The notes under the pieces were generated by a model, which saw nothing but the letters and a program-made list of their open reading frames with translations, did no database searches and had not been told where the DNA came from. Shown in pieces: positions 26,002 through 35,148 of a DNA stretch of 64,000 nt. The stretch's first letter is position 1; each line of letters opens with the position of its first letter. The translations under genes and the position numbers were made by a program. The stretch is from Acinetobacter gerneri DSM 14967 = CIP 107464 = MTCC 9824 (GTDB lineage Bacteria > Pseudomonadota > Gammaproteobacteria > Pseudomonadales > Moraxellaceae), in assembly GCF_000368565.1 (NCBI RefSeq), contig NZ_KB849537.1, forward strand, positions 193,674-257,673. Direction: 5' to 3'.

Positions 26002-27216
26002 TTATCTCCCTTTCGCCAATTTTAATTTTTTAGCTACAGTAGATTGATAAATAAACAAAGTTAAAAAGCTAACCAATGCACAAAGCAAATAGCTCAACTC
26101 AAAACCAAATTTCGCAATAGTAAACCCGATGACGACGGAGCCAACCGCCATACCGAGATCAAACAAGGTAAAAAATGTTGAAATGGCATGTCCCATTCGA
26201 TGTTTAGGAGAGGATTGAATTGCTAAAGTCTGAAAAGAAGGAAATAGAGAACCATACCCAATTCCAATAAAAATAGCTGACAACCAAAGAAGCCATTGGT
26301 TATCCACAAAACTCAAAACAATTAGACCTAAAGTAAAAAATATAAACGAAGGCACAATTACCGAACTTGGACCAACACGGTCATAAATTTTTCCTACCCA
26401 AGGTCTCACCACGATCATAGACATAGCAAAGACAACAAAAAATAAACTGGTATAAGCCAATAAATGCTTTGTTTCGCTATACGCTGTGATAAAACTCATG
26501 ACACTTGAATATGCAAATGCTGTAAGCAAAGCGACAAAGCCAATTGGCACCGAACGTTTTTCTAATAAATCATCTAAAGATAAAGCGCTTTTTTTAATAA
26601 ATTGTTTTGGCTCTATAACACGACTTTTTTCTACTTTATCTTTTATAGGTATCATCAAACAAAATGAGAAACCTGTACATATAATAGCAGTTAATAATGC
26701 AAATAGCACTCTAAAATCAACAAATTGTGTAATAGTTAAAGCAATAAAGGGACCCAAGACCACAGCCAAATTGGTCGACATGACATAATAACCGATGCCC
26801 TCACCCTTGCGATGCTCAGGAATAAATGCAGTCGCAATGGGTACAGCTACTGTCGTTAAGATGCTAAACCAGATGCCATGAATGAAACGGACGAGAAGTA
26901 AAAACCAGAGACTATCCACAAAAAGATAACTAAAAGCACAGATGACAAATAAAGCTTCCGAACCACGAAATGCCCTTTTATAGCCAATTTTTTCGATAAT
27001 AAACCCAGAAAATGGGCGCACAGCAATCGAAGAAAGCAAAAATAAAGTCAGCGATAAACCCGCTTCTTGAATATTTCCACCCAAATCTTGCATGATATAA
27101 ATCGGCAAAATTGTTAAAAAGGCAAAATAATAAGTAAATAAAAACAAATTATTCAAAACACAAAGAATAAAGTTTCTATTCCAAAGCCGATTGGGTATCA
27201 ATTCGAGATCGTGCAT
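26002..27216 (-). CDS. MFS transporter, 12-TM
   Basis: This 404-residue protein has about twelve membrane segments. The motif-A-like loop is RPFSGFIIEKIGYKRAFRG in the N-half, with RPWVGKIYDRVGPSS in the C-half. GKIYDRVG and the EHRKGEGIGYYVMSTNLAV segment fit drug or small-molecule exporters. It sits between a TetR gene (17 bp upstream) and a LysR gene. Export of a toxic compound sensed by the TetR protein is inferred; no substrate is visible. Confidence 0.85.
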   Translation of the reverse strand: MHDLELIPNRLWNRNFILCVLNNLFLFTYYFAFLTILPIYIMQDLGGNIQEAGLSLTLFLLSSIAVRPFSGFIIEKIGYKRAFRGSEALFVICAFSYLFVDSLWFLLLVRFIHGIWFSILTTVAVPIATAFIPEHRKGEGIGYYVMSTNLAVVLGPFIALTITQFVDFRVLFALLTAIICTGFSFCLMIPIKDKVEKSRVIEPKQFIKKSALSLDDLLEKRSVPIGFVALLTAFAYSSVMSFITAYSETKHLLAYTSLFFVVFAMSMIVVRPWVGKIYDRVGPSSVIVPSFIFFTLGLIVLSFVDNQWLLWLSAIFIGIGYGSLFPSFQTLAIQSSPKHRMGHAISTFFTLFDLGMAVGSVVIGFTIAKFGFELSYLLCALVSFLTLFIYQSTVAKKLKLAKGR

Positions 27217-27233
27217 ATCAGTATCTCAAATCA

Positions 27234-27794
27234 TCACTGCACGCGCACAGGACTAAGGATCATTTTAACCAATTGATCAATATAGTCTTGATCTGGGGCG
27301 TGATTGAAAAAAATAATTTGGTAATGGATCGGGGCATATAAACTATCAAGCATCAATTCAAAGGGATAATCTGATGTGATTTCCCCGTTAGAAATTGATT
27401 GCTGAATCAGCTTATGCATCTCTTCACGTTTTGGGCGTAAATACTGTCTAAAGAAATTGCCAGCAGCTTCACGATGTTCAGTCATCACAATCAAAGCTGC
27501 ACGACCGACTTTGGTTTGCAATACTTTGGATAATTTGAGTAATTGAATTTTGAGATTTGACTCAAGACTTTTAGAATAATCCAAATCAAAAATGCTTAAA
27601 GTCTGCAATTTAAACACTTCAAAAACCAACTCTGACTTATGTCCCCACCAGCGATAAATTGTTGATTTTCCGACACCTGCACGAGATGCAACATCTTCAA
27701 TAGTCAAATTGACATAGTCATGTTCGTCCAATGCCGCCATCACAGCATTTAAAATTTCCTGTTTTTTTCGAGATGTTTTTTCTATATCAACCAT
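27234..27794 (-). CDS. TetR/AcrR-family transcriptional regulator
   Basis: This 186-residue protein has an N-terminal HTH (RKKQEILNAVMAALDEH...IEDVASRAGVGKSTIYRWWGHKSELVFE) and an all-helical ligand domain. The ATG at 27794 (MVDIEK) is favoured by GGA seven bases upstream. A GTG at 27809 would add five residues. A perfect 18-bp palindrome lies 20-40 bp upstream, so autorepression and control of the downstream MFS gene are likely. Confidence 0.87.
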   Translation of the reverse strand: MVDIEKTSRKKQEILNAVMAALDEHDYVNLTIEDVASRAGVGKSTIYRWWGHKSELVFEVFKLQTLSIFDLDYSKSLESNLKIQLLKLSKVLQTKVGRAALIVMTEHREAAGNFFRQYLRPKREEMHKLIQQSISNGEITSDYPFELMLDSLYAPIHYQIIFFNHAPDQDYIDQLVKMILSPVRVQ

Positions 27795-27814
27795 AGCCAA
27801 TCCATGCACAATCG

Positions 27815-27832
27815 AAACGATACGTATCGTTT
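27815..27832. promoter_or_regulatory. Candidate TetR operator, perfect 18-bp palindrome
   Basis: AAACGATACGTATCGTTT is its own reverse complement and lies just upstream of the tetR start. The size and position match TetR-family operators. Confidence 0.75.
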
Positions 27833-27883
27833 TATTCTAAATTTAAACTGAGTGAATTGGTATACTTATTTTCATTTTTAACA

Positions 27884-27914
27884 AAACAAAAAAAGACCTC
27901 CTATGAGGTCTTTT
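27884..27914 (-). terminator. Rho-independent terminator after the thioesterase gene
   Basis: AAAAGACCTC (27891-27900) pairs perfectly with GAGGTCTTTT (27905-27914). Read on the minus strand the hairpin is followed by seven T. Confidence 0.9.
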
Positions 27915-27947
27915 AGAATTTGTAATTGATTTATATCAATCAAACAA

Positions 27948-28469
27948 TTAGTGCTGTGCTTCTTTTTTATAAATACTGCAAGAAGGATGATGATTTTCCT
28001 GTAAACGTGCGATTTTGCGTTGTTCAGCAGCTTCAAAGCGACAACGTTTCCAATCATTATCCAAATCCAAAGCTGGTACTTGTTGTGGTTTACCATTTTC
28101 ATCCACAGCAACCATGGTAAAATAGCAGCTATTGGTATGACGAACTGTACGTTTTTGGATGTGCTGTGCTTCAACACGAATACCGATTTCCATAGAAGTA
28201 CGACCAACATGATTGACGCTCGCCAAAAATGTCACCAATTCACCCACATGGATCGGCTCTTTAAATGTCACTTTATCTACGGATAAAGTCACTACATACG
28301 TACCTGAATAGCGACTTGCACATGCATAAGCCACTTGGTCAAGCAATTTCAAGATCGTTCCCCCATGAACATTACCTGAAAAGTTTGCCATATCAGGCGT
28401 CATCAAAATTGACATATTCAGTTCAGATTGGTCATCTAAAGGTGGAAGCATTTGATCAAGAGGTGACAT
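27948..28469 (-). CDS. Acyl-CoA thioesterase, hotdog fold (YciA-like)
   Basis: This 173-residue protein has the hotdog thioesterase signature NVHGGTILKLLDQVAYACASRYSG, with the catalytic Asp in LLDQVA, then VVTLSVDKVTFKEPIHVGEL and the CYFTMVAVDENGKPQQVP strand. It hydrolyses acyl-CoA in the cytoplasm. Unlike YciA it has a 40-residue basic C-terminal tail. Specificity is unknown. It is a single gene with its own terminator. Confidence 0.9.
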   Translation of the reverse strand: MSPLDQMLPPLDDQSELNMSILMTPDMANFSGNVHGGTILKLLDQVAYACASRYSGTYVVTLSVDKVTFKEPIHVGELVTFLASVNHVGRTSMEIGIRVEAQHIQKRTVRHTNSCYFTMVAVDENGKPQQVPALDLDNDWKRCRFEAAEQRKIARLQENHHPSCSIYKKEAQH

Positions 28470-28621
28470 GCAGTTTCGACTCTATTTAGGACAAAAGAAT
28501 TTCGATATTATTATATCCAAATTACACAAAAAAATGTGTTTAAATCCATAATTAAACGTAATCAAAATAAAATATTTTGATTATCAAAAAGATATAGATT
28601 ATAAAATATAAAAACTAAAGC

Positions 28622-28810
28622 TTATACAGGATTTTCCTCAAGCGCAATTAGCATTTCACCTGCGATATTGTCGTAATGTAAAACGGATTGACCTGCAACA
28701 CGAAATTCGATCGCATAAGTTTGATCAATTGCATTGATATCAATAATTTCAAATGCCATTTCTGGGGTATTGGCAAGCATGACTTTTTGCCCGCATGCAA
28801 AGTTTTTCAT
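28622..28810 (-). CDS. Small hypothetical protein, 62 residues
   Basis: Compact and acidic, beginning MKNFACGQKVMLANTPEM. The layout (short Gly-Gln-Lys-Val start, alternating strands, Glu-rich end) recalls small beta-barrel proteins such as YodC (DUF2158), but the match is too weak to claim. A good AAGGGAA ribosome site supports translation. Confidence 0.6.
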   Translation of the reverse strand: MKNFACGQKVMLANTPEMAFEIIDINAIDQTYAIEFRVAGQSVLHYDNIAGEMLIALEENPV

Positions 28811-29036
28811 TTAAAAATATTCCCTTGTTTATTTAACGTTTTACTTGGATTTAAATAATTTTCATAGCCAAGTTAAACTACTGAGAATCGTAAAAATTGT
28901 CGAGATCTATGCGACTAAAGTGAATCTAAATTTAGATCAATATTTTTATCGCTTAGATGAGTATCTAAAATAAAAAACAAAAATAAGCAACTGATTCTAA
29001 ATGTTATTTGGATAAACCCAACTCAAAATCTAAAAT

Positions 29037-30005
29037 TTAGTTTTGAACTTGCAGATTTTTCAATGCCTTTTTACTCGGATCTTTTGCATTGAATACCGTT
29101 TGGATTTTATTTAATTGTTGCATAGCGGCATCTACGCCTGATTGCATAGTCTGTTGACGCTCACTCACATCAAAAATATGGGCTTTTTCACGTAAATCAG
29201 GCTGGATCACCACATCAGCATTTTTTAACTCTTCTGCCGCAAGTTTGTTTTGCATAATGTTGATATTTTGGTTAAATAAACCCCAAATATTTGTGGTTTC
29301 TGTATAAAGTGGTTGCGCCAATATATCCACGGCGATCACAATATCCGCACCTAAATCCCGCGCAACATTGACAGGAACAGGGCTGACCAGACCGCCATCT
29401 ACATACTCTTTACCCTGAATTTGTGCAGGAATAAACATACTTGGTATAGATACAGATGCACGAACAGCTTGTCCTGTATTCCCCTGATTAAAAACAACTC
29501 TTTTGCCATCTTTAAGCTCAGTTGCTACCACATACATTGGAATTTTTAGTTTTTGCAATGGTGTATTTTCGACTTGCTGATTGATATAGTCTTGAACCTT
29601 ATCACCATCAAAGAAGCCTTTTTTGGCAATTTTAATATTTCGAACATCTCCGACTTTCATATCAAGTGCAATTTCACGTAATTGCTCAGCGTTTTTACCA
29701 CTGGCATAAATTGAACCCACAATACTGCCCGCACTGGTTCCCACGATAAAGTCAGGTTTGATCCCATATTCTTCTAAAACTTGAATCACCCCAATGTGTG
29801 CATAACCTCGTGCACCACCACTTCCTAACACCAATGCAACCACAGGTCTTTTCTGTTTTTGGTGGATATATTCAAAAGGATGTTGTGGAATATTTGATGT
29901 TGCCTCTTGGGCTTTTGACATAGCATTGTCATGATGAATTGCTAAACTTTGGCAACCACCTAGTACAAGTGCAAAACTTAAAGTCATTATTTTCAAGAAA
30001 TTCAT
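29037..30005 (-). CDS. Patatin-like phospholipase family lipoprotein
   Basis: This protein of about 322 residues has a lipoprotein signal peptide (lipobox LGGC near residue 18) and a patatin domain. The oxyanion-hole motif is GSGGARGYAHIGV, the nucleophile serine is in GTSAGS, and the catalytic Asp is in DGG (KEYVDGGLVSPVPV). All catalytic elements are intact, so lipid acyl hydrolase activity at the cell envelope is expected. It is the RssA-like group. ATG 30005 is preferred to the TTG at 30008. Confidence 0.9.
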   Translation of the reverse strand: MNFLKIMTLSFALVLGGCQSLAIHHDNAMSKAQEATSNIPQHPFEYIHQKQKRPVVALVLGSGGARGYAHIGVIQVLEEYGIKPDFIVGTSAGSIVGSIYASGKNAEQLREIALDMKVGDVRNIKIAKKGFFDGDKVQDYINQQVENTPLQKLKIPMYVVATELKDGKRVVFNQGNTGQAVRASVSIPSMFIPAQIQGKEYVDGGLVSPVPVNVARDLGADIVIAVDILAQPLYTETTNIWGLFNQNINIMQNKLAAEELKNADVVIQPDLREKAHIFDVSERQQTMQSGVDAAMQQLNKIQTVFNAKDPSKKALKNLQVQN

Positions 30006-30133
30006 CAAATCACATTATTGTAAAAAACACACAGCGGATAATCTAAACACAAAATTGTTCATCTTGCTGTTATGTTTTTTTACGCTATCTTTTATAAGTC
30101 GATTATTGTTTTGAAAATTAAAGTTAATTTAAC

Positions 30134-31309
30134 ATGCAAAAAATAAATCTATTTACAATTTTCTACGTATTTCTAAAACTGGGCTTAACATCTTTCGGAG
30201 GACCTGCTGCTCATTTAAATATTTTTAGACGAGTATTTGTTCAAGAAAAAGCGTGGCTCACTTCACATGACTATCAACATCTCATCGCGCTTACTCAACT
30301 TTTACCCGGTCCAAGTAGTAGTCAAGTTGGCATAGCCATTGGTTATCTTAAACATGGTTACTTAGGCTCTGTATGTGCTTGGGTAGGTTTTACCCTTCCC
30401 TCTGCATTGATTATGATGAGTTTGGCTATTTTTGATTTCCAATTTTTTCAGTTTTTACAACAACCTAAATCTATTTCAGCTATTCAAATCATTGTTTTAA
30501 CTGTGATCAGTTTTGCCTTTTGGCAAATGCTCCGTAGTTTCTGTCAATTTACTTGGCAATATCTACTAATGCTACTCTCTTGTGCCTTATTACTTTTCCC
30601 ACTGGCCATTAACCCATTTTTCATCATTGTCCTAAGTGGATGTATTGGCTTGCTGATTTATCGCACCCAAAGTATTAAAACAGCAAAGATCGACTGGAAA
30701 ATGTTTAAAAATAATAAAACTGGATTGCTTTGGATGCTTGTATTTTTCAGCACTTTTTTGGCTTTATTTATTTTAAAAATCACACAAGCCAATATGCTCA
30801 ATCAAAGTATATTTGGCTTTTACTCAACGGGTTCGATGGTCTTTGGTGGTGGACACGTGGTATTACCACTATTGCATCAGGAGTTTGTAGAAACAGGATT
30901 GATAGAAACACATCGCTTTGAAATGGGCTATGCTTTTGCGCAATTGATGCCAGGTCCACTCTTTAGTTTCGCCAGTTATCTCGGGGCACTACTCCCAATT
31001 ACAGCATCTCCTGTGGTCAATAGCGTGATTGCCACTGTTTTTATTTTCCTACCTTCATTTTTTTTGATCTTTGCTTGTTTGAAATATTGGTCGCTGCTTA
31101 TTTCAAATCAAAGGATCCAATTTATAGTTTTCGCCATTAATGCGGCTGTCGTTGGCTTATTATTAGCAACAGTTATTCCAATGGGGATGCTAAGTTTAAA
31201 TAGCTTTAAAGATGCGCTTTGTGCCATTTTATTGTTTATCTTATTAAAATTGAACATATCTATTTTCATCAGTTTTCCACTGATTTTTGTGCTGTATTTT
31301 TATTTTTAA
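30134..31309 (+). CDS. chrA: Chromate transporter (CHR family, ChrA-like)
   Basis: This 391-residue bidomain membrane protein duplicates the CHR unit. The N-half has FLKLGLTSFGGPAAH and LTQLLPGPSSSQVGIAIGY, and the C-half has GSMVFGGGHVVLPLL and FAQLMPGPLFSFASYLG. These FGG(P/G)H and PGP motifs define the family. Chromate efflux is documented for ChrA, but chromosomal members without chrB are not all tested. It is a single gene with a terminator. Confidence 0.85.
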   Translation: MQKINLFTIFYVFLKLGLTSFGGPAAHLNIFRRVFVQEKAWLTSHDYQHLIALTQLLPGPSSSQVGIAIGYLKHGYLGSVCAWVGFTLPSALIMMSLAIFDFQFFQFLQQPKSISAIQIIVLTVISFAFWQMLRSFCQFTWQYLLMLLSCALLLFPLAINPFFIIVLSGCIGLLIYRTQSIKTAKIDWKMFKNNKTGLLWMLVFFSTFLALFILKITQANMLNQSIFGFYSTGSMVFGGGHVVLPLLHQEFVETGLIETHRFEMGYAFAQLMPGPLFSFASYLGALLPITASPVVNSVIATVFIFLPSFFLIFACLKYWSLLISNQRIQFIVFAINAAVVGLLLATVIPMGMLSLNSFKDALCAILLFILLKLNISIFISFPLIFVLYFYF

Positions 31310-31314
31310 ACAAA

Positions 31315-31343
31315 AAAATAGAGATCACAAGGATCTCTATTTT
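31315..31343. terminator. Bidirectional rho-independent terminator
   Basis: AAAATAGAGATC (31315-31326) pairs perfectly with GATCTCTATTTT (31332-31343). It lies between convergent chrA and dcaP genes. Confidence 0.9.
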
Positions 31344-31365
31344 GTATTCTAGGTTTTGTTCAAAC

Positions 31366-32652
31366 TTAGAAGTCGTATTTCGCCATAACGCCTAGGCGGC
31401 TGTCACGACCAGTGCGAATATCTGCATCACGTTCACCGTACACATATTCAGCACCTAATGTAATCGGTTTAACTGGATTGTAAAGTACGTTTAACCAACC
31501 TTGTTGAATCTTGTCATTTTGACCAGCTTTAGCATCGTCATAGAAAATCGCGCCATAACCTAAAGTACTACGCCATTTTGGATTTAGCTTATAAGTCAGA
31601 CCTACTGTTACTGCATCAAACTCATTTAGATCATAATCTTTCTTAGCAGTATTAAGTGTCGCTGCATTTTCAGAGAAGAGTAGGTAGAAATCATCGCCCT
31701 TAACATGCGAATAATCTGCATTTAAGATCAACTGATCTTTAAGCAATTTGATGTTTGTACCTAAACCAACACCCCAGCCTAAGTCAGTTTTGTCATTATA
31801 CTCTTTACCTGCTTCAACAAGACGACCACGAGTCTCTTGAAGCAATGCACGTGCATTAACTAAACCTAAGCCATCTGGAAGTTTATAGCTAATTTTACCA
31901 GTAGCACTAGGGAAACGGTTGTCAGAACGACCTTGCTCTAAACCAACTGCATAAGCCGTATTTGCATTGATTTTATCAGCATAACGAACCATTGGCGTAC
32001 GTTTAGTACCAACACCCAAAGGCGAACCAAAGTCAATCATTTCTGGTTGAGTGTCAGTTGATAAGAACGAAGATGTTGTTTGACCGAATAACCAATTGTT
32101 ATATGTCAAGTATGCATGACGAATACGAAGACCGTCGTTAGTACCAGCGAAGTCAACTTCGATTTTACCGCCGACATCAGCACCTTGAACTGGTGTTTTA
32201 AAGTCTAAACCAAGACGAGTCGTTTTAGCTGTCGCATAAAAACGATCTTTGTTTGGGTTTACTACACCATTAACTGGAACACCATTTAAATCCACTTTGT
32301 TTGGTGCGTTAAAGATACCGTCTGCACCTTTAAATGCATATTCTGCATCAGCACGTACGAAACCGTAGATGTTTACACTTGCACCAGATTTAGAAAGTAA
32401 ACCAGATAATGTAGGAGCTTGGGCTGGAGCAGGAGCTGCAGCTTGAGTTTGAACTTCTTGAAGTTGAACTTGCTGACGTTGTTGTACTTGTTGTTGCTGC
32501 TGAATTAATGATTTTAGTTGAGCAACTTCTTCACGTAACTGTTGAATTTCAGCTTTGTCAGAACTGGCTGCATTCGCGGCTGTCATCATCAAAGCTGTTA
32601 CTGAAAGTGCTAAACCCTGTTTAACTAATGACTTACTGAGCTTAAGACTCAT
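31366..32652 (-). CDS. dcaP: DcaP-family trimeric outer-membrane porin
   Basis: This 428-residue protein has a signal peptide (cut near ANA-ASS, residue 29), then a coiled-coil segment rich in Gln (EIQQLREEVAQLKSLIQQQQQ, about 34-70) and a Pro/Ala linker. A 16-strand type beta-barrel follows, ending in ...MAKYDF with the C-terminal Phe needed for barrel assembly. The periplasmic coiled coil is the DcaP hallmark. It takes up dicarboxylates and other anionic compounds across the outer membrane. The strong GAGGAG ribosome site suggests high expression. Confidence 0.92.
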   Translation of the reverse strand: MSLKLSKSLVKQGLALSVTALMMTAANAASSDKAEIQQLREEVAQLKSLIQQQQQVQQRQQVQLQEVQTQAAAPAPAQAPTLSGLLSKSGASVNIYGFVRADAEYAFKGADGIFNAPNKVDLNGVPVNGVVNPNKDRFYATAKTTRLGLDFKTPVQGADVGGKIEVDFAGTNDGLRIRHAYLTYNNWLFGQTTSSFLSTDTQPEMIDFGSPLGVGTKRTPMVRYADKINANTAYAVGLEQGRSDNRFPSATGKISYKLPDGLGLVNARALLQETRGRLVEAGKEYNDKTDLGWGVGLGTNIKLLKDQLILNADYSHVKGDDFYLLFSENAATLNTAKKDYDLNEFDAVTVGLTYKLNPKWRSTLGYGAIFYDDAKAGQNDKIQQGWLNVLYNPVKPITLGAEYVYGERDADIRTGRDSRLGVMAKYDF

Positions 32653-33073
32653 GTAAAACTCCTCACCTTACTTATGTTTTGCATCCTGTGCATTTAGAAT
32701 CATTATTACTCCCCAAAACTACTCAAAAGCTGGGAAAATACAGCCTTTTTTAATCTCGTAGTAAATACAACTCTACGCGGTTAATACAAATGCACGTTTA
32801 ATGCCTGTTGTAAAAATTATAAAAGCTTTGAAACACAAATGTAACACAATGTGCGATATGTATACATATGTGTTTAATTTATATAAACCAAAAGCTTTAT
32901 TAAAATCAGTTTTACCGAATAGATTCTTTTTTTCAATTCTTTTTTCAGATTAACTATGCATAAATTGATATAAATTCTTACATTTAGAGAAATGTCTCGT
33001 AAATTTTTCTAAAGAATGTTCGACTATGGTATATAGTTTTTCGTGGAAAAATTACAAAATAAATGGAATAAAT
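32653..33073. other. Divergent intergenic region with palindromes
   Basis: About 420 bp between dcaP and the nitroreductase gene. It contains ATATGTATACATAT (32856-32869, perfect palindrome), and AAACACAAATG (32831-32841) mirrored by CATATGTGTTT (32865-32875). These may be operators. No gene is seen. Confidence 0.5.
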
Positions 33074-33781
33074 ATGTCTTTAGAACGAGTTCAACACGTT
33101 GATCAGACCATTAGTACACGTCATTCGGTCCGCGCCTTTCTAAATCAGCCCGTCGAAAAGGACACAATTAAAGACATTTTAAGGGTAGCATGCCGTGCAC
33201 CATCAGGGACCAATATTCAACCTTGGAATGTTTATGTGGTCACTGGTGGAACACGTGATGAACTTGTTAAAAGAGTTTGTGAAGCACAAATGGAGCTATT
33301 TTTTCAGCCACATTTAAAAGAAAAATATCAAGAAAGCTTTGCTTATTATCCTGATCAATGGCTTTCCCCTTTTATCGAGCGTAGACGTGAAAATGGCTGG
33401 GGACTTTATGGCTTACTTGGTATCGAAAAGGGTGAAAAAGAAAAAATGGCACAGCAGTTATTGCGTAACTTCAAACTATTTGATGCACCTGTTGGGATTT
33501 TCTTTACTGTACACAAATCACTAGGCATTGGTTCAAAAATGGATATTGCCATGATGATGCAAAATGTCATGATCGCTGCAAAAGCTCGTGGCTTAGACAC
33601 ATGCCCTCAAGCCGCTTGGAATCATTTTCATCCTATAGTACTGGATGTGCTCGGTGTTGATGGTACTGAGGAAGATTTGGTTTGCGCTATCGCTCTTGGC
33701 TATGCCGATCCAGATGAAATCGTAAATAGCTTTATTACACCGCGTTTAGATGTTGAAGATTTTACAGTATTTTTAGATTAA
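33074..33781 (+). CDS. Nitroreductase family protein
   Basis: This 235-residue flavin oxidoreductase has the nitroreductase fold. TISTRHSVRAFLNQPV binds FMN phosphate, CRAPSGTNIQPWNVYVVTG follows, and GLDTCPQAAWNHF plus CAIALGYADPD form the C-terminal flavin region. It probably reduces nitro- or quinone-type compounds with NAD(P)H. The ATG at 33074 gives the usual N-terminus; an upstream in-frame ATG (33026) adds 16 non-conserved residues. Confidence 0.88.
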   Translation: MSLERVQHVDQTISTRHSVRAFLNQPVEKDTIKDILRVACRAPSGTNIQPWNVYVVTGGTRDELVKRVCEAQMELFFQPHLKEKYQESFAYYPDQWLSPFIERRRENGWGLYGLLGIEKGEKEKMAQQLLRNFKLFDAPVGIFFTVHKSLGIGSKMDIAMMMQNVMIAAKARGLDTCPQAAWNHFHPIVLDVLGVDGTEEDLVCAIALGYADPDEIVNSFITPRLDVEDFTVFLD

Positions 33782-33784
33782 TTT

Positions 33785-33809
33785 AGGGGAGCAAATTACT
33801 CCCCTTTTC
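33785..33809 (+). terminator. Likely rho-independent terminator
   Basis: AGGGGAG (33785-33791) pairs with CTCCCCT (33799-33805), with a short T-run after it, between convergent genes. Confidence 0.7.
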
Positions 33810-33821
33810 TTATAATAAATT

Positions 33822-35039
33822 TTAGATGGCTTTTTTCTGCATTTCTAAGCGTTTTGCCACCATGTAAATAGCAGCGAGTCCGCTCAAAGTAAACAGGAGC
33901 ATCAAGACGCCCATATTGATCAAATCATTCCAAACCAAAAGATTGAGCAATACACCACCAATTAACCCACAGCTAAACTGCATGCTGCCCATGATTGCAC
34001 TGGCAGTACCCGCTCTCGCACCTTGCTCTGACATTGCCAAAGCCATCGCATTAGGACCTGTAAAACCAATCCCCGAAACCACCATAAACATGCCACACAT
34101 GACCAATGCCAAAGGTGCATCATGCATCAATCCCGAAATCGTGATAATGAGTGCACCCACAACTTGGATGAAACCTCCCATTTTTAAACGTTGAACAACT
34201 TTGAGTTTGCCTGCTAAACGTTTATTGAGCGAAGATAAAATAATGATCCCAAAGGCATTAAAACCAAAAATATAAGCAAAAAGCTGTTGATCTAGATGAT
34301 AGCCATCCATCAATACTGCTGGCGCTGAACTGATATAACAAAATAACGCTGCACCTGTTAAGCACCCTGCAAGCATCGGAAAGCGGAAACTTTTATCTTT
34401 AAAGATTGCACCGTATAAAATAAAAACCTGACTAAATGATAAATTTAGTCGACGTTCTACCGCCAAAGTTTCTTTAAAGAAGAAATGCACACAGAGAAAA
34501 AGTCCGCATCCAATCAATGCCAAAGCTACGAAAATGGCACGCCATTCAAAAAACTGTAAAATCCAAGCCCCCAAAGTCGGTGCCAGAATTGGCGCGATAC
34601 CCATCACAATCATCATACTGGCAAAAGCCTGAGCCGAACCTTGTACATCCAATTTGTCACGAATCGCGGCACGTGCCATAACCACACCAACACAGCCACC
34701 AAGTGCTTGCAATATACGCGCTGCGATCAAACTCCATTCATCACCTGCCAATGCACAAAACAGACTGGCGATGGCATAGAGCGCCATTCCAAAATACAGT
34801 GGTTTTTTACGTCCAATTCGATCACTGATAGGACCGTAAATTAACTGACCGATTGCCAAACCTAGAAAATAGGCAGGAAGCGTATTTGCGATTTGTTGAG
34901 TTGTAGTACCAAAGTCATGTGCCATTTGTGGCAAAGCAGGTAGGTACATATCAATGGATAATGGTCCTAGCGATGTAAATAACGCCAATAACACAATCCA
35001 GCCCGTTGAATACTGCTTTCCAGCGTTTTGTCCAGACAT
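33822..35039 (-). CDS. Bcr/CflA-family multidrug MFS transporter
   Basis: This 405-residue 12-TM protein has hallmarks SIDMYLPALPQMAHDFG (first helix, drug:H+ antiporter-1), motif A GQLIYGPISDRIGRKKP and LGGCVGVVMARAAIRD. Substrates in the family include bicyclomycin, chloramphenicol and sulfonamide-type drugs. No resistance profile can be read from the sequence. Confidence 0.88.
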   Translation of the reverse strand: MSGQNAGKQYSTGWIVLLALFTSLGPLSIDMYLPALPQMAHDFGTTTQQIANTLPAYFLGLAIGQLIYGPISDRIGRKKPLYFGMALYAIASLFCALAGDEWSLIAARILQALGGCVGVVMARAAIRDKLDVQGSAQAFASMMIVMGIAPILAPTLGAWILQFFEWRAIFVALALIGCGLFLCVHFFFKETLAVERRLNLSFSQVFILYGAIFKDKSFRFPMLAGCLTGAALFCYISSAPAVLMDGYHLDQQLFAYIFGFNAFGIIILSSLNKRLAGKLKVVQRLKMGGFIQVVGALIITISGLMHDAPLALVMCGMFMVVSGIGFTGPNAMALAMSEQGARAGTASAIMGSMQFSCGLIGGVLLNLLVWNDLINMGVLMLLFTLSGLAAIYMVAKRLEMQKKAI

Positions 35040-35148
35040 AGAAAATTTCAGTTTTTAAATCATGATCAATACAGACAAGTTTACACGGATCATCGTATAA
35101 TTTGTCTATTCAACACATAATTGTTCACATTTTAACTAAATTATTCGC

